Source: Zygnema cylindricum (lineage: Eukaryota; Streptophyta; Zygnematophyceae; Zygnematales; Zygnemataceae). From it: a DNA stretch of 52,846 nucleotides. The stretch spans positions 180,745 through 233,590 of the forward strand of contig JBBHKE010000167.1 of NCBI GenBank assembly GCA_037447655.1, read 5' to 3'. The stretch's first letter is position 1. Every line of letters begins with the position of its first letter. The notes beneath the pieces were generated by a model. The model was given only the letters and a program-made list of their open reading frames with translations, searched no databases and was not told the origin of the DNA. Positions 12,601 to 23,649 of the stretch are shown here, piece by piece. The translations under genes and the position numbers were made by a program.

Positions 12601-15600
12601 AAATGTCCGGCTTTTACCTTTTCGTTGGTCACCTCTAAAACCATCAAGTGGGTCACAAAAGATAATTAAGTTTGCGAGGCGAAAGAAAACACAATTTCAT
12701 GTAGAAATACTGGGTGTTTCTTTTGTATAAAATGAATGATAATTTGACAACTCTGTTGTTTTTTGGGACACAGGAGCATTTGAGGTGTCTTTTAGAGACT
12801 GTCCAAAGGATGCCTGATAACGAGCGAATCTTGGAGCGCCACCTGGCAGTGTTGAGGGCTTTGGGAAAACAGACAAATTTTTTGTTTTTTCTGAAACCGG
12901 TACAGGACGATGTAATATTGCCACCTGTCAATGGGACGAGCTTTATACCTTTTCCGGAAGTGCCCAAAATGGAAAAAAGTCACACATCTTCGACCGAAAA
13001 ATTGAGTTTTTTGACAGAGAGAATGGAAATTTTTCGAAGGGAGGAGGGAGAGAGAGAGCCAGTGAGATCGGTGGTACAGAGAATGAAGGAAAAACTTGAA
13101 AATTTGGGGGGAATGGTGTCTCCTTGGGAGTATGGACCGGAGTCGGAGGCGGCTATGGTTGTCCGTAGTCATTTGGAAAAGACGAAAATTGAAGAGAGAG
13201 AGGTGAGGAAGGAAGACGTTTCTTCTTCAGGAGTTACAGATGGAGAGGGCGAGGAAAAGAAGGAAAGAAGGAAAGAGATCGATAATATGGAAGATAGTGA
13301 GGAAAACAATGGGAGTTTCGACCCATTTGAATATTTGATCGATTTCGAGGATGGAGATAATGAGGAGGAATGGGATTGGGGAGGGAGAGGGAGAGAATTC
13401 GGTGACGGAAAGAGATTTGAGTCAGGCTTATCAAGTTCTGTGGAAGGGGTGAATTTAACGGAAAGTCGTGAAACGGAGGAAACACAGATTTCCGTTCGAA
13501 GAGCTTTAAGGAAAATTGGAAAAGAAGGCGCAGAGAAACGATACAGGTGAGAAAACCCTGAATTTAGAAAAGCAAAACAGGGTTATAAAAAGGAGGGGAG
13601 GGAGGATCTAAAAAGGAGGCATAAAGAGTTAATGGGAGGTATAAAAAGTTAATTTAGGAAGGATGCCTCGATATTATTTGTTGTTGTGAAAATACAAGTA
13701 TTACAAGAGGCATTCGAATTATAATTTTTACATGCATATAAACCAGTTTTTTTAATAACAGTGACTGGTTTTGTTTAAATAATTTGAGTGGCTTGGGTTT
13801 TTTTCCTCCTTCGTCTGTTCGATCTAAGTCGATTCGTAAAAAAAAAAAAAATTGCTCTGATTATCGCTGTTAGTCTTTTGTTTTCTCTTGTTTTTGTTTT
13901 ATTCTGATTCCATTCTATTTTATTTTTGTCCTTTCCCTGTCGTGTTTTTTTTTTTTGTTTTACAGAACTGCCATGGTTATGGCCAATGAGGGACTTCGAA
14001 AAAAATGGGCGAGGGGAGCTTTTAGAGCTCTCAGTTTAACGGAACAGAATCAAATTACGAAAACGCCCAACAACCCCTTGTTCAAAAAACGGAAACTTGT
14101 TGACGTTACGGACGAGAAACAGCCGAAAATAAAACCAGTTTTTGGGGAAAAATCTCCACACTATAACTTGGGAATATCAACAGGTTTGGGAAATTTTGAG
14201 CAGCCAATGGGGGTGCAGAGAGAGTTTTTGTCGAACAGAGTGCTGTACGGAGAGAAGGGAGAGGCAGGAGAGAAGGGAGGGCAGGGAGAAAAGGGAGGGA
14301 AGGGAGAAAAGGCAGGGAAGGGAGGTAAAGAGGCTTTTGTGGGGACTCAGGTCCCATCTCAAAGGTGGGAAAACCCCAATGGTGTTTCTCTGGAAAGGTC
14401 TTCAGTACCTTTAATGGGAGAAAGAGAGAGAACAAATTCCTTCCCTCCTCCACGTGGTAAGACGGAGCTCTCTCACCACCCCCCTGTGGGACACCTGGTG
14501 AGCAGTCATAGGTCTGGAAGTGGAGGAGGAGGAGGAGGTGGAAGAGGAGGAGGTGGAAGAAGAGGTGAAAGGGGAGGAGGAGGAGGAGGAGGAGGAGGAG
14601 GAGGAGGAGGAGGAGGAGGAGGAGGAGGGAGAGGGAGAGGAGGAGCTGGAGGCTCTGGGGTAACCATTACAAGCTCCCCCTCTGTGGAAACCCCGATGAA
14701 AGGGGTCAGTCTTGGATGGGAAGGGCAAGGGGGTGGAGGGAGAGGAGAGAGGAGTAGAGATAGCGAAGATATGTCTGAAGGAGGACAGTCTTGTGGGTTT
14801 GCTCAAAGTAAAAGTATGGCTGGTATTCCAGGAGAGGGAGAGAGAGAGAGAACGGTTTCAAATGTCCCTTCATGGATGGTGAAGGACTGGGGAGGGAGAG
14901 AGTTCTTGACAGGAAGTGTTGGGGAAGGAGGGGGAGGGGGAGGAGGAGGATGGGGAGGAGGGGGGGGAGGAGGAGGAGGAGAGAATGGGGGGAAGATCGT
15001 GGGAGATGGGAAGAATGGAATGCCTAATAGACCTGCCTGGGCAGATTTGGGAGGTGTGGGAGGGACAGGGAGAGGGAGAGGAAGAGAGAGGAGAGAGGGA
15101 GACTTTAGAGACCAAGGAAGAGGATCTTCCAAGGGTTTTTCTCCTATTTCTTCTCAGCCTTATAATAAAAACCGTCTCCATCATATGCATGGAAGCTTTC
15201 CCTCTGCATCTCTCTCTCCCTCTCCCTCGCTCACTCCCTCTTCCTCTCCTTCTCTCGTTCCCTCTCCCTCTCCCTCTCTCGCTCCCTCTCACTCTCCCTC
15301 TCTCGCTCCCTCTCACTCTCCCTCTCTCGCTCCATCTCTTGCTCCCTCTCTCGCTCCCACTCCCTCTCTCTCTCCCTCTCTCGCTCCCTCTCCCTCTCCC
15401 TCTCTAAAACCATCCCATCTCAAATCCTCGAGTCTGGCCCATATCGACCTTAACTCCTCTTCCGATACTCTAGTATCGGTGATCACAAAAAGACAAAATA
15501 AGGGACTCTCGTCTTTTTCTATGGACGATGAGGAAGAGGAGAGTGTGGCATTGGGAGAGAGAAAATGGAGAGGGAGAGGAGGGAGAGGAGGGAGGGGGGT

Positions 15601-16936
15601 TGGCTTTCGGAACCTTCTTCAGTCAGATTTGGAGTCTTCATCAGGTTTGGGTTCGGAATTAGATAATACTTTCGCCTCGTGGCAACACCCTAAGACAACG
15701 GTTTCTCCTTCCCTCTCTCCCTCTCTCCCTCCCTCTCTTCCTCCCACTCTCCCTCCCTCTCTCCCTGTCTCTCGTCCTCCCAATCTCACTACCCCTCACC
15801 CTAGCTCTCTCTCTCCCGTTGTCCCTGTTTGGACCCATGGAAAACCCCAAATCAGGCCTCCGGAAGGAGGAGGAGGAGGGGGAGGAGGAGGGGGGAGTGG
15901 AAGGGGAGGAGGAGGGGAAGTAGGAGGCCACAATCGAGACATTCTCACTAGTACTAGTTGGGGGGGAGGAGGAAGAGGAGTGAAGGGAGGAGTACAGCTT
16001 ATGGGAGCTTCTCTAGTACCAGAAATACAGATGGGAGAGGTAGGAAGAGGTGGGACTTCATCTCAAGGTCTTCACCTCCCTCCTCCTCCTCCCTCCCCCT
16101 CTCCTCCTCCCCCTCTGGTTATGCAACTTGGAGGAGAGAGTATTGTGGGATCAAGTTTACGGAGAATCCCACATGGAACTCCGTCCACGGGAGATTCTCA
16201 GAAAAAGACAAAAATAATTAATGAAGGGACGGAAAGTCAATCCGGGGTTTGGTCTCCCAATAGGGCTTTTCTTCAAAGGGGGGGATGGGGAGATGCGAGA
16301 GAGGAGGCAGTTCCTTTGGGCGGAAATAGGAGAGGGAGAGGAGGAGGAGGAGCGGGAGAGCCTGTCAGAAGACAGTATGGTATAGGAGGTCAAGCAACAA
16401 TAGAAGGAGGGAGAGGGATGGTTCAAGGAGTAGTAGGTGGAGGAGGAGTAGGAGGAAGAGGGGGGGAAGGAGGAGGAGGAGGAGGAGGAGAGGATAACGT
16501 CCCAGGTTTGAATTGGTCCCACATGATGAATACGACGGACCGAAGTTCTTTTCGAGTCGCGAGTCTCTCCTCCTCCTCTCCCTCTCCCTCCCCCTCCCAG
16601 GGAAATCTTTTCAGGGTCCCTAATTTCTCAAGTTCTATAAATATGACCGTAATGGGAAGTGTGTTAGGAAAAACGGTGAGGGGAACTGAAACGGGAACGG
16701 AAATTGGAACGGATATGGAAACAGAAACCCGATCTACTTCTTTGAATCCGTTCTCGACAGGTGGGTTGTTCAGGAACTCGTCAGTTTTGAATGGGAAAAT
16801 GGAGAGGGGGGGTGGAGGGAAGAGGGAAGAGGGAAACCTTGGAATGGCTCAAATTTTGTCGGAAGAAGACGATCGTTCGGCTCCTAATCTCGGTTTGTCG
16901 TTAGGTCTTCGAGGAGGGTTAGAGAAAGATTTTTAG
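134..16936 (+). CDS. SWR1: SWR1/SRCAP/PIE1-type Snf2-family chromatin remodeller ATPase (5' partial, 12 exons)
   Basis: Family role: catalytic subunit of the SWR1 complex, which uses ATP to exchange H2A for H2A.Z in nucleosomes. Exons I infer: 134-196, 693-761, 1158-1220, 1434-4649, 5096-5404, 6073-6201, 6772-7406, 8995-9161, 9694-9758, 10626-11756, 12774-13546, 13966-16936 (TAG). All have GT-AG borders and compatible phases, giving about 3196 residues. Counted from the first visible codon: SRCAP/PIE1-like acidic [10 protein letters not shown] and SELSIEELL motifs (1-65); N-lobe from LREYQ (~532), DEMGLGKT (557-564), DEAH (660-663), LTGTPLQN (687-694); a ~310-residue insert before DCGKLQ, as expected of split SWR1/INO80 ATPases; then [10 protein letters not shown] and [11 protein letters not shown] in exons 5-6. 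PIE1-like [17 protein letters not shown] and YAMRFLE follow in exons 7-8. The HSA domain expected upstream is outside the window. The family call is very secure; terminal details less so. Confidence 0.93.
6202..6771 (+). repeat. Intron 6 of the SWR1-type gene: long (TCCC)n/(CT)n polypyrimidine tract
   Basis: The intron between the DRCHRIGQ exon and the NTEFFK exon is almost entirely CCCT/TCCC repeats (about 6210-6600) followed by (TC)n (about 6620-6735). Donor is CAG|gtgtct and acceptor tttgcag|AGT. The complementary strand is a run of GGGA units, so it has G-quadruplex and triplex potential. The long apparent reading frames on both strands here are artefacts of the repeat. Confidence 0.9.
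7761..7826. repeat. Tandem ACTTTTTCCC decamer repeat in intron 7
   Basis: Six to seven consecutive, slightly variable copies of a 10-bp unit (actttttccc). It lies in the 1.6-kb intron between exons 7 and 8 of the SWR1-type gene (7407-8994). Confidence 0.85.
8106..8325. mobile_element. MITE of the TACACCG family in intron 7 of the SWR1-type gene
   Basis: The left end (acactgttcatcgttattag) and right end (taataatgatgggcggtgta) are imperfect inverted repeats matching the ends of related elements at 28645, 38031, 40244 and 46831. The core holds ggagacgtggcagattg followed by gtccactccctt, also found in the element at 40244 and, inverted, in the one at 46831. About 220 bp, non-coding. Confidence 0.7.
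8795..8960. repeat. Purine-rich GGAAGGGAAATGA tandem repeat in intron 7
   Basis: Imperfect tandem units of about 11-13 bp (gaagggaaatgag variants) immediately upstream of exon 8. The frames open through it on both strands are repeat artefacts; real coding resumes only at 8995 with the conserved YAMRFLE exon. Confidence 0.8.
11493..11690 (+). other. SANT/Myb-like domain within exon 10 of the SWR1-type gene
   Basis: The translation around residues 1862-1925 of the visible protein reads [18 protein letters not shown], then [11 protein letters not shown], then a basic stretch and CRERLRELL. The W-x(6)-DxxL...NW spacing and the closing basic CRERL helix fit a SANT/Myb repeat, which plant PIE1 and other SWR1-type proteins carry C-terminal to the ATPase. 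Just upstream (11408-11462) is a 9-bp tandem repeat encoding Gly-Glu-Glu units. SANT domains in remodellers usually contact histone tails or DNA; that role here is inferred from the family. Confidence 0.7.
12293..12514. mobile_element. Possible degenerate TACACCG-family MITE in intron 10 of the SWR1-type gene
   Basis: The left end tacacatgcgtattggtattagagttta resembles the family's tacaccg...ctattagagtta end, and the right end finishes acggtgta. Internal short motifs (taacactaatttt, ttagtgcttataac) also resemble family members. Decay is strong, so this is tentative. The rest of the intron (11757-12773) holds a CT-rich tract at about 11775-11890 and nothing gene-like. Confidence 0.4.
13966..16936 (+). 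other. Low-complexity terminal exon of the SWR1-type gene (RG/G-rich and Ser-Pro-rich)
   Basis: One uninterrupted reading frame of about 990 codons, entered in phase 2 from exon 11 and ending at TAG 16934-16936. It starts with an ordinary basic segment ([18 protein letters not shown]), then turns into poly-Gly and RGG-like stretches (about 14516-14650 and 14925-14990) and Ser-Pro-Ser-Leu repeats (about 15205-15410). The GGA/GAG and TCTCCC triplet runs suggest replication-slippage growth. The open frame across nearly 3 kb of such sequence argues for selection on coding. The protein segment is probably disordered. Confidence 0.75.
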
Positions 16937-17829
16937 AGAGAAGATTTTGAGAGGAAAGACTTTTAGAGAAAAAAAATTAGAGAGAGATTTTTAGAGGAGT
17001 TTTTAGAGTTTTTAGAGGAGGTTTTAGAGGGAGCATTTGAAGAGGATTTTAAGAAGGTTTTAAGAAGTTTTTAAGAGGATATCAAGAGGATTTTTAAGAG
17101 GCTCTTGAGATCACAAGGAGGTCGAAAACAGTAGGATAATTAGTGTGGATTGTCGTGTACAGACTCGGATTTCAGATTTCGATTTTTCAGTTGTAGAACA
17201 AAATTGGATTTTCAAGTTAGGGAAAAGTACAGGTTTTTTTTTTGGCCTGTAGTGTATTTTCATTGAACCAATAATGGTGGAGAGCTTCGTGACGATTTAT
17301 ATTTTGCCTTTGAATCGGAAATGAAAACTCTAAAAAAAAAAAAAAAAAATTCACGTTGCATCTCTTCACATCCTCGGAAGTTTGAAGTCATTTTGGTCTA
17401 CTTGGTATTGTCCTCTTCTTCTCTTTTTCTTCTTTCCTACCTACTCTTTTTTCTGCTTTTCTCTCTTCTTTCATTTTCCTTTCTTTCTTGTTTCGTTTCT
17501 TTTCCTTCTTTCTTCTTTCGTGTCTCTTCTTTTTTTGCTTTTTTTGCTTTTTTTTTCTCCTTCTCTTGAGAGGGTATGGCAAATTTTCCCTGTTTTCTAG
17601 CATAATATATATACAATAATAATAATAATAATAATAACAATAATAAGGCGCGATGGAGCCTCCTTCAAAAACAGTGGAGGAAGTGAAAGGCGGAATATTA
17701 GAGGTGAAGGGCAACGAGAAGTGGAAGCCACACATTATTATGTATTTTGTTGTTTTCCATGTTTTTTTTGGGGTTTTAGGTTTTTTAATCGGGCATCCTT
17801 TGTCGCAAACTACACTTATCTTAGAACCA
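16937..17829. other. Intergenic region downstream of the SWR1-type gene
   Basis: From the stop to about 17100 the sequence is a decayed tandem of ttttagag/aagaggat units, continuing the purine-rich style of the last exon; this is probably 3' UTR. No clear AATAAA signal is visible. Around 17400-17570 is a CT/T-rich stretch and at 17608-17645 an ATA/ATAACA microsatellite. No gene is recognised. Confidence 0.5.
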
Positions 17830-19390
17830 TAATATTATACCGATTGGTGGCTTGAGCCATTTCCATCTAGCTCCAACGCGATTTCCATGATTATTTTTCT
17901 CCTGTTAGGAATGTCAAGTCGAGGAGGTTGCGAAGCTGTGGTCCATGGGATTCAAGCTTTGTTGGATGTCCATCCGAATTAGTTAATCCTTCAAGTCATT
18001 ACCATTGTTGTCAATACAGTGGATTGGAACGCCATTTTTTTAGCGCTTATGGTTGCCTTTTCCTCAATCCAGATATTCCCATTTGCAAGGGCTTATTTTT
18101 CTTTGACCAAGAACCTCTCCTTTGTTGATGGTGATTGGGTTTCGCTGTCCTCTATGATCCCTCGTCAACTTGAACCTTTTAGGGACCTTTGTTTGACCTT
18201 GCGCATTACCGGGCCTTACAATGCTTCCGTCGCTTTCCCTTCTTGCCTTTTTCCTCCGATTGGAGACGATACACACGTTATTGGCCCTTTGGACCAAGTC
18301 ACGTCCGCTTATAACTTATTCAAGGATCATTTGGAAGAACTCAACCTTTCTATCCAAACCTGGAAGTTTGTTGTTTGGTCCTCTCATGCTATCCCTCTTT
18401 TTACTCCCTTTTTTGGTTTTTAATCTCCTCCTCCATCCGATGAAATTTGTGTATTAGGTTGCCCGTTTGGTTCGGATGCTTTTGTGACCCGATTTTTGGA
18501 TCTGCTTTTCAGGCAGATTTGTCCTACGTTGACGACCTTCCCAATCTTTTTGATCCCTAAGCGGCTTTTGCTCATTTGACATTGTGTTTCCCCCACTGCC
18601 CCTCTTACTTTAATCGCTTTTCCCCTCACACCCCAACGTGTGTCTCATCTCTTTCTGCCTTTGATGATCGCCTCAAAGACGTCTTTCACAATTTATTAGG
18701 CCGTGGACCTTTAGATCGCGAGTTTGGGTTTACGACCCTTCTTTAAGCTTCTCTTTCCTATCTATGGTAGCGTGTTGGGTTTACTATCGACGGCACGTGT
18801 TGCTCCCGCTGCCTATTTAGGAAGTTAGTGCCTTATTGCCTCTGCTCTCGTCTCTGGAGTTTTGGCAAGGGACACTTGTGTCTTTCCTACCGTTGTCCCT
18901 CGTGTTTCGGACGTGTGTCGCCTTCCAATGGTCAATTTTGGATGCATCATGTTCTTTTCCTCTTGTTGTTATCGCGAAAATGCTAGTTCTTTCAACCCTT
19001 GTTACGACATATGTTGCGCGTCCTCAAGAATCCATTTCAAATCACGTTGTCGCCGCCATTAAAACTGAGCTTCTCGAGGCGTTTGCCTTTTATTCTTCGT
19101 GTGCACGCTTCTCTCATGTGGTAGAATTGTTCCCAAAGCTTGGCTTGTATCCACACCTGATTTATACACCCCGCGTTTCACGCTGCTCAATTCATCACGA
19201 CCCTCAGGTTTTGGCTTGACCTTCGTCATCCACCTTTGTTGGGCTCCCTTGTTTGCTCATGTGACCATGTCCTTGAGGCTGAAGGTATCAATTTTCTTCG
19301 TCCTTTTGAAGGGGGCGAGTTTATTCATATCCGCAATGTATAGGGACCTTTTATCCATAATTTCTCGATCGGCGAAGAGAATTTAGAATC
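17830..19390 (+). mobile_element. 5'-truncated, decayed LINE-type retrotransposon (reverse transcriptase remnant), copy 1
   Basis: Broken frames encode a non-LTR reverse transcriptase: GGCEAVVHGIQALLDVHP near 17925, a catalytic GDDTHV box near 18263, and KFVVWSSHAIPL downstream. Further on, fragments such as APAAYLG and the region around 18840-19340 match the C-terminal part of the same family. Several stops and frameshifts make it non-functional. It aligns at DNA level with 43100-44650, and homology begins only near 17830, so the 5' half (including the RGPSG region) is missing. I place the family with LINE-like elements of streptophyte algae and early land plants from recognition alone. Confidence 0.8.
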
Positions 19391-20689
19391 TTGATTTTTA
19401 TGAGGATCATGACATTCAAAGTTTTCTCGACATTCTAGGCGCGGATTCTAGCATTGAGACGGGATTTGCCTCCAATGTTAAGAGGGAGAAGAGGAAATCT
19501 TCCGAAAAATGAATTTTGATAACATTGGAGGTGATTCGCGAAGTGAAAACTCACGAATGTCTTCGGACACTTGTAAATCTTCGAGTGATAATCATGTATT
19601 TGAGAAGGTAAGCCTACCTGAAAAGAAGATAGCAATCGATGCTAACTGAGTGTTAAAGACGAAAACTGGTGCATCAGGTAAAAAGGTAAAAAGGCGCGGT
19701 TAGTGTGTAAAGGGTTTCAAAAACGTGAAGGAATTGATTGCACGGAAACATGCTCCCTTCGTGAAATTTGATTCATTACGGATGATTATTTGTAGTATTG
19801 TTGTTAGCAACAAGCATGTGCACTAGAAGTATCTCAAAAATGCGTTATTAGATGGAGATTTAGAGGAAGAAGTTCATATGACGGTGCTAGAGGGAGTGAT
19901 CTCCAACAAAGGAAGAGTATGACGCTATCGAAAGTCCTTGAATGGACTTAAACAGGCGGCCAAAACTTGGTATTTACGAGTACATAAAGTTTTTGCGGAG
20001 TTTGGATTTGTTCGTACTGTTTTTCATTATATAGAAGGCGAAGGGGACAAACAAATTGTATTTTCTTTATTAGTTAACGATTTTCTAATAATATATGACA
20101 ACTTGGAGCGAGTTTAAGAGTTAAAATATTTTTTACGCCTTCATTTTAAGGTGACGGATTTGCGTGACGCGAGCTATATTCTTGGCGTTGATGCTTTTTA
20201 ATGGGGACATCAAATAGATGCAGGTGCAGTATTGCTAAAAAATGTGAACTACGCTTTCTATGTTGGAGGCCTATATCAGTGTGAAGTAAGTTTTCTATCT
20301 TGGACGCTAAATCGGTTTTGACCTCTCTTGATCGAAAAGTATGAGTATCCCAAATTTAAGGAAAAAGAGACCGTCGATGTGCCTAAAGTTTTGATATACT
20401 ACCACGTAGCCACGGATTCAATCATGTGCCGATTTTGTCAGGCTCGTAAGAAAGCTCATTGGGGAAGCGGTGAAGAGAATATTTAGATATCTTGAAAGTA
20501 ATGTCGAAATAGGATTGGTATAAGGATAAGGATTGGAGTCGTTGGATTGCGTTAGATTATGTGAAGTCAACGTCTTATTTTGTTTTTGTTTTTGGTGGAG
20601 CGACGATTTCTTGGAGCTAGCACTTTCAACTGTCAGTTGCACTTAGTTCAACCAAAGGTGAGTGTATGGCGACGTGCTCTGCATCCAAA

Positions 20690-21860
20690 GGCTTGTATTT
20701 GGATTAAGGAAGCGTGCTTTACACTCGAAGGCGTCTATTTGGATTAGGGAAGCGTGCTTTACATCCGAATGATTCAATTACGATTAAAAAAGCTTGCTTT
20801 ACATCCGAATACGTCTATTTGGATTAAGGAAGCTTTACATACGAAGGCGTCTATTTGGATTAAGGAAGCGTGCTTTACATACGAAGGCATCTATTTGGAT
20901 TAACGAAGCGTGCTTTACATCCGAAGGAGTCTATTTAGATTAAGGAAGCATGCTTTACATCCGAATAAGTCTATTTGGATTAAAGGAGCGTGCTTTACAT
21001 ACGAAGGCCTCTATTTGGATTAAAGAAGCGTGCTTTACATCCGAAGGCTTCTATTCGGATTAAGGAAGCATGCTCTACATCCGAACACGTCTATTTGGAT
21101 TAAGGAAGCTTTACATACGACTGCGTCTATTTGGATTAAGAAAGAATACTTTGCATCCGAAGGCGTCTATTTGGATAACGGAAGCGTGCTTTACATCCCA
21201 ATACGTCTATTTGCATTAAGGGAGCGTGCTTTACATACGAAGGCCTCAATTTTGATTAAAGAAGCGTGCTTTGCATCCGAAGGCTTCTATTTGGATTAAG
21301 GAAGCATGCTTTTCATCCGAATACGTCTATTTGGATTAAGGAAGCTTTACATACGACTGTGTCTATTTGGATTAAGAAAGCATACTTTGCATCCGAAGGC
21401 GTCTACTTGGATAACGGAAGCGTGCTTTGCATCCGAAGGCTTTCATTTGGAATAAGGAAGCGTGTTTTACATCAGAATATGTCTCTTCAGATTAAGGGAA
21501 GTGTGCTTTACATACAAAGGCGTCTATTTGGATTAATGAAGCGTGCTTTACATCCGAGGGCGTCTATTTAGATTAAGGAAGCGTGCTTTATATTTGAAGG
21601 CTTCTATTTGGATTAAGGAAGATTTACATACGAAGGAGTCTATTTGGGTTAAGGAAGCTTGCTTTACATCCAACGACTTCTATTTGGATTAAGGATGCGT
21701 GCTTTACATACGACGACGTCTATTTGGATTAAGGAAGCGTGCTTTACAAACGAAGGCGTCTATTTGGAATAAGGAAGCATGCTTTACATCCGAAGGCATC
21801 TATTTGGATTAAAGGAGCGTGCTTTACATCCAAAGGCTTCTATTTGGATTAACGAACCGC
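20690..21860 (+). repeat. 40-bp minisatellite (about 30 units) inside the copia RNase H region
   Basis: The unit is about 40 bp (for example ggattaaggaagcgtgcttt followed by acatccgaaggcgtctattt). Some units are about 34 bp and lack the gcgtgc stretch; point variation is moderate. The unit corresponds to the ASK-x-IWIKEA part of copia RNase H: the sequence entering the array (gcatccaaaggcttgtatttggattaagg) and leaving it (atttggattaacgaaccgcttcgc, IWINEPLRELR) are both RNase H. Because 40 is not a multiple of 3, each unit shifts the frame. ORFs in the array have no meaning of their own. Confidence 0.88.
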
Positions 21861-22032
21861 TTCGCGAATTGAGAGTTGTTAATGGTCAATTGAAGATTTT
21901 CATTGATAGCATGAGTTCGACTGCATTGGTTAAGAGTATTGTCTTCCATAAGAGGACAAAACACATTGAGACACATCCTGATTTAATGGCACTTTGTAGG
22001 CTATTTGGTTGGTGCGAAGGAGATATAATTTA

Positions 22033-22837
22033 TAGTGTTGTGTATCGGCCAAAAAATTATCGTGATAACACCGATAGCGATAGTTACCAGTTATCGAACG
22101 GTCAAAGGTCCCGACTTATCCGGCTGAGACCAACAAATTCCTTATGGGCGATAACTTAAAAAAAAAATAGTACGCATACAATACTACTTTATAATATACT
22201 GTATTATATTGACTTTATATAGCGTGGAATGCCACGTATAAGAATCTGTACCGTATTCTGTTTAACTGAAGTTTATTATGGAAATAGCACCACATAAACG
22301 TTGAAAATTTTAAAACAATAGTTTATAGTTCTAAAACTATAGTACCGAAACGAAAAAAAAAAATTACATTGTAAATTTGTAAAATCAAACTTTTTCGAAA
22401 ACCAGACGAACAGACGAACAAAGCAGACAAACAAATCTGTCAGACTGGCGCCATTTATTGCCACCATCTTCTGAAAATTCAAAAGGACATTCGAGCGGGA
22501 TATTGGAGCGTGGAACCCTAGTAAAACCCACTTAAATAAGAAATAATCAAGCAAATATCGCGATTTTTTCCCGAAATCGGGGAGGAGGGGGTCCGCGTCG
22601 CCTACGAGGATTAACCTATTCAGTTGAGTGTACAGGCCGTACATTTAGCTGTACTGCCCGTATAGTTATCGCCGATAGTTAACAATATCAGTGTTATCGC
22701 TGATAAACAACCGATGTTATCGGTTGTTTATCGGCGATAACACCGATGTCAATATATAGTGCCAATATATTGATTATCGACAACCTGAAAAAAAACCATA
22801 TCGGTTATCGACAAATCCTTGCCGTTACACAACACTA
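22033..22837. mobile_element. hAT-like non-autonomous element, copy 1, inserted in the copia RNase H/3' region
   Basis: Starts tagtgttgtgtatcgg and ends with the near inverse (gttacacaacacta). Flanks ataattta and ctaattta are a 7/8-matching 8-bp target duplication, as for hAT elements. Removing it rejoins the two halves of the copia frame. The sub-terminal zones are packed with cgataac/ccgata motifs in both orientations, forming large palindromes near 22690-22745. The core (about 22280-22600) differs from copies 2 and 3 and encodes nothing recognised. Confidence 0.82.
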
Positions 22838-23282
22838 CTAATTTATGTATGTGTCTACTTCGGAAGAAGCCGCCGATATGGTTACGAAATTCGTGGCGTA
22901 TGAATTGTTTCCGAAGGGGAGATCGAAATTGTTGTTGATCTGTTGATGTAACGATCACACATTTGAGAGGGGATAGTCGGAATCAAAATACTAGTGTTGT
23001 GTATCGGTAACAAAATTATCGCGATAACACCGATACCGATAGTTATCGGTTATCGAACGGTCAGAGTTTTCGATACATTTGTACTACATGTGCTTTCCGT
23101 ACTTTCTGCACGGAGTACTTTTTGTTCGGTAAACTATATAGAAAAATTACGGGAAATGTACCGTTTTTTACAGTAATTGTATGGACTTTGACGAAAAAAA
23201 TACGTTGCATTTTGTAGTACTTTCTGGCCGGTTAACTGAATAGTAATTTTACGGGAACTTACGGCATTGTACCGACAAACTG

Positions 23283-23546
23283 ATGATCATGGAACGGAAA
23301 AACGATAGCGGACACAAAGTACAACGAACGCAAAAGAACATTCTACGCGCCACCGGAATCAAACGGACGACTTTCAATAAGAAAATTCCAGCGGACGGCC
23401 AGCGTGAGCGTCGACATCCCGGAATGGCTCTTTTGGCGGCTTATGCCAAAAAAGCCGATGAATTGAAACGTGGCAGGTTTCCAGTGGATCCCGTGGAAGA
23501 AAGGGACAAAGCCATGGCGACGGATGTGGAAGGTACATCGTTTTAA
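23283..23546 (+). CDS. Small ORF of unknown function in the core of hAT-like copy 2
   Basis: An 87-residue basic ORF with a possible helix-turn-helix-like stretch (NILRATGIKRTTFNKKI) and a helical AAYAKKADELKRG segment. The same DNA in inverted orientation occurs in copy 3 (about 24030-24260) with stops and frameshifts. The frame is therefore not generally conserved, although the sequence is. I do not recognise it: it could be a relic of a transposase N-terminus or a captured host exon. Whether it is expressed is unknown. Confidence 0.25.
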   Translation: MIMERKNDSGHKVQRTQKNILRATGIKRTTFNKKIPADGQRERRHPGMALLAAYAKKADELKRGRFPVDPVEERDKAMATDVEGTSF

Positions 23547-23649
23547 CTGGAGCCGTACTAGATTCGTACATATCTTATACCGACTACTGTACTTTCGGCT
23601 TGTACAAATGATCTGATTGGTAGGCACCTCAGTAGATAGGGGTTCTGTA

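Larger units (their letters stand above)
19500..22980 (+). mobile_element. Degraded Ty1/copia retrotransposon pol (reverse transcriptase-RNase H), split by a hAT-like insertion
   Basis: The segment reads in shifting frames as copia RT: VLKTKTGASGK (about 19653), a GF-QKREGID match, a decayed GLKQA-KTWYLRV box (about 19945) and SYILGVD (about 20170). RNase H follows: the TCSASK region near 20670 and, after a 1.2-kb tandem repeat, LKIFIDSMSSTALVKS and FHKRTKHIETH (21890-21980). The frame is then cut by an element at 22033-22837 and resumes with STSEEAADMVTK (about 22855), a stop, and a polypurine tract (gagagggga, about 22965). No flanking LTR was found; another insertion starts 18 bp further on. 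Multiple stops and frameshifts make it inactive. Confidence 0.82.

Noticed and set aside
14411-15413. Minus-strand Ser/Pro-rich and Arg/Glu-rich ORFs over the last SWR1-type exon
   Set aside because: Antisense shadows of the poly-Gly and Ser-Pro repeats; the plus frame is continuous with conserved exons.
20690-21860. Possible CRISPR array or tandem small genes
   Set aside because: Repeats are contiguous with no spacers, vary in sequence and length, and derive from copia RNase H in a eukaryotic genome.
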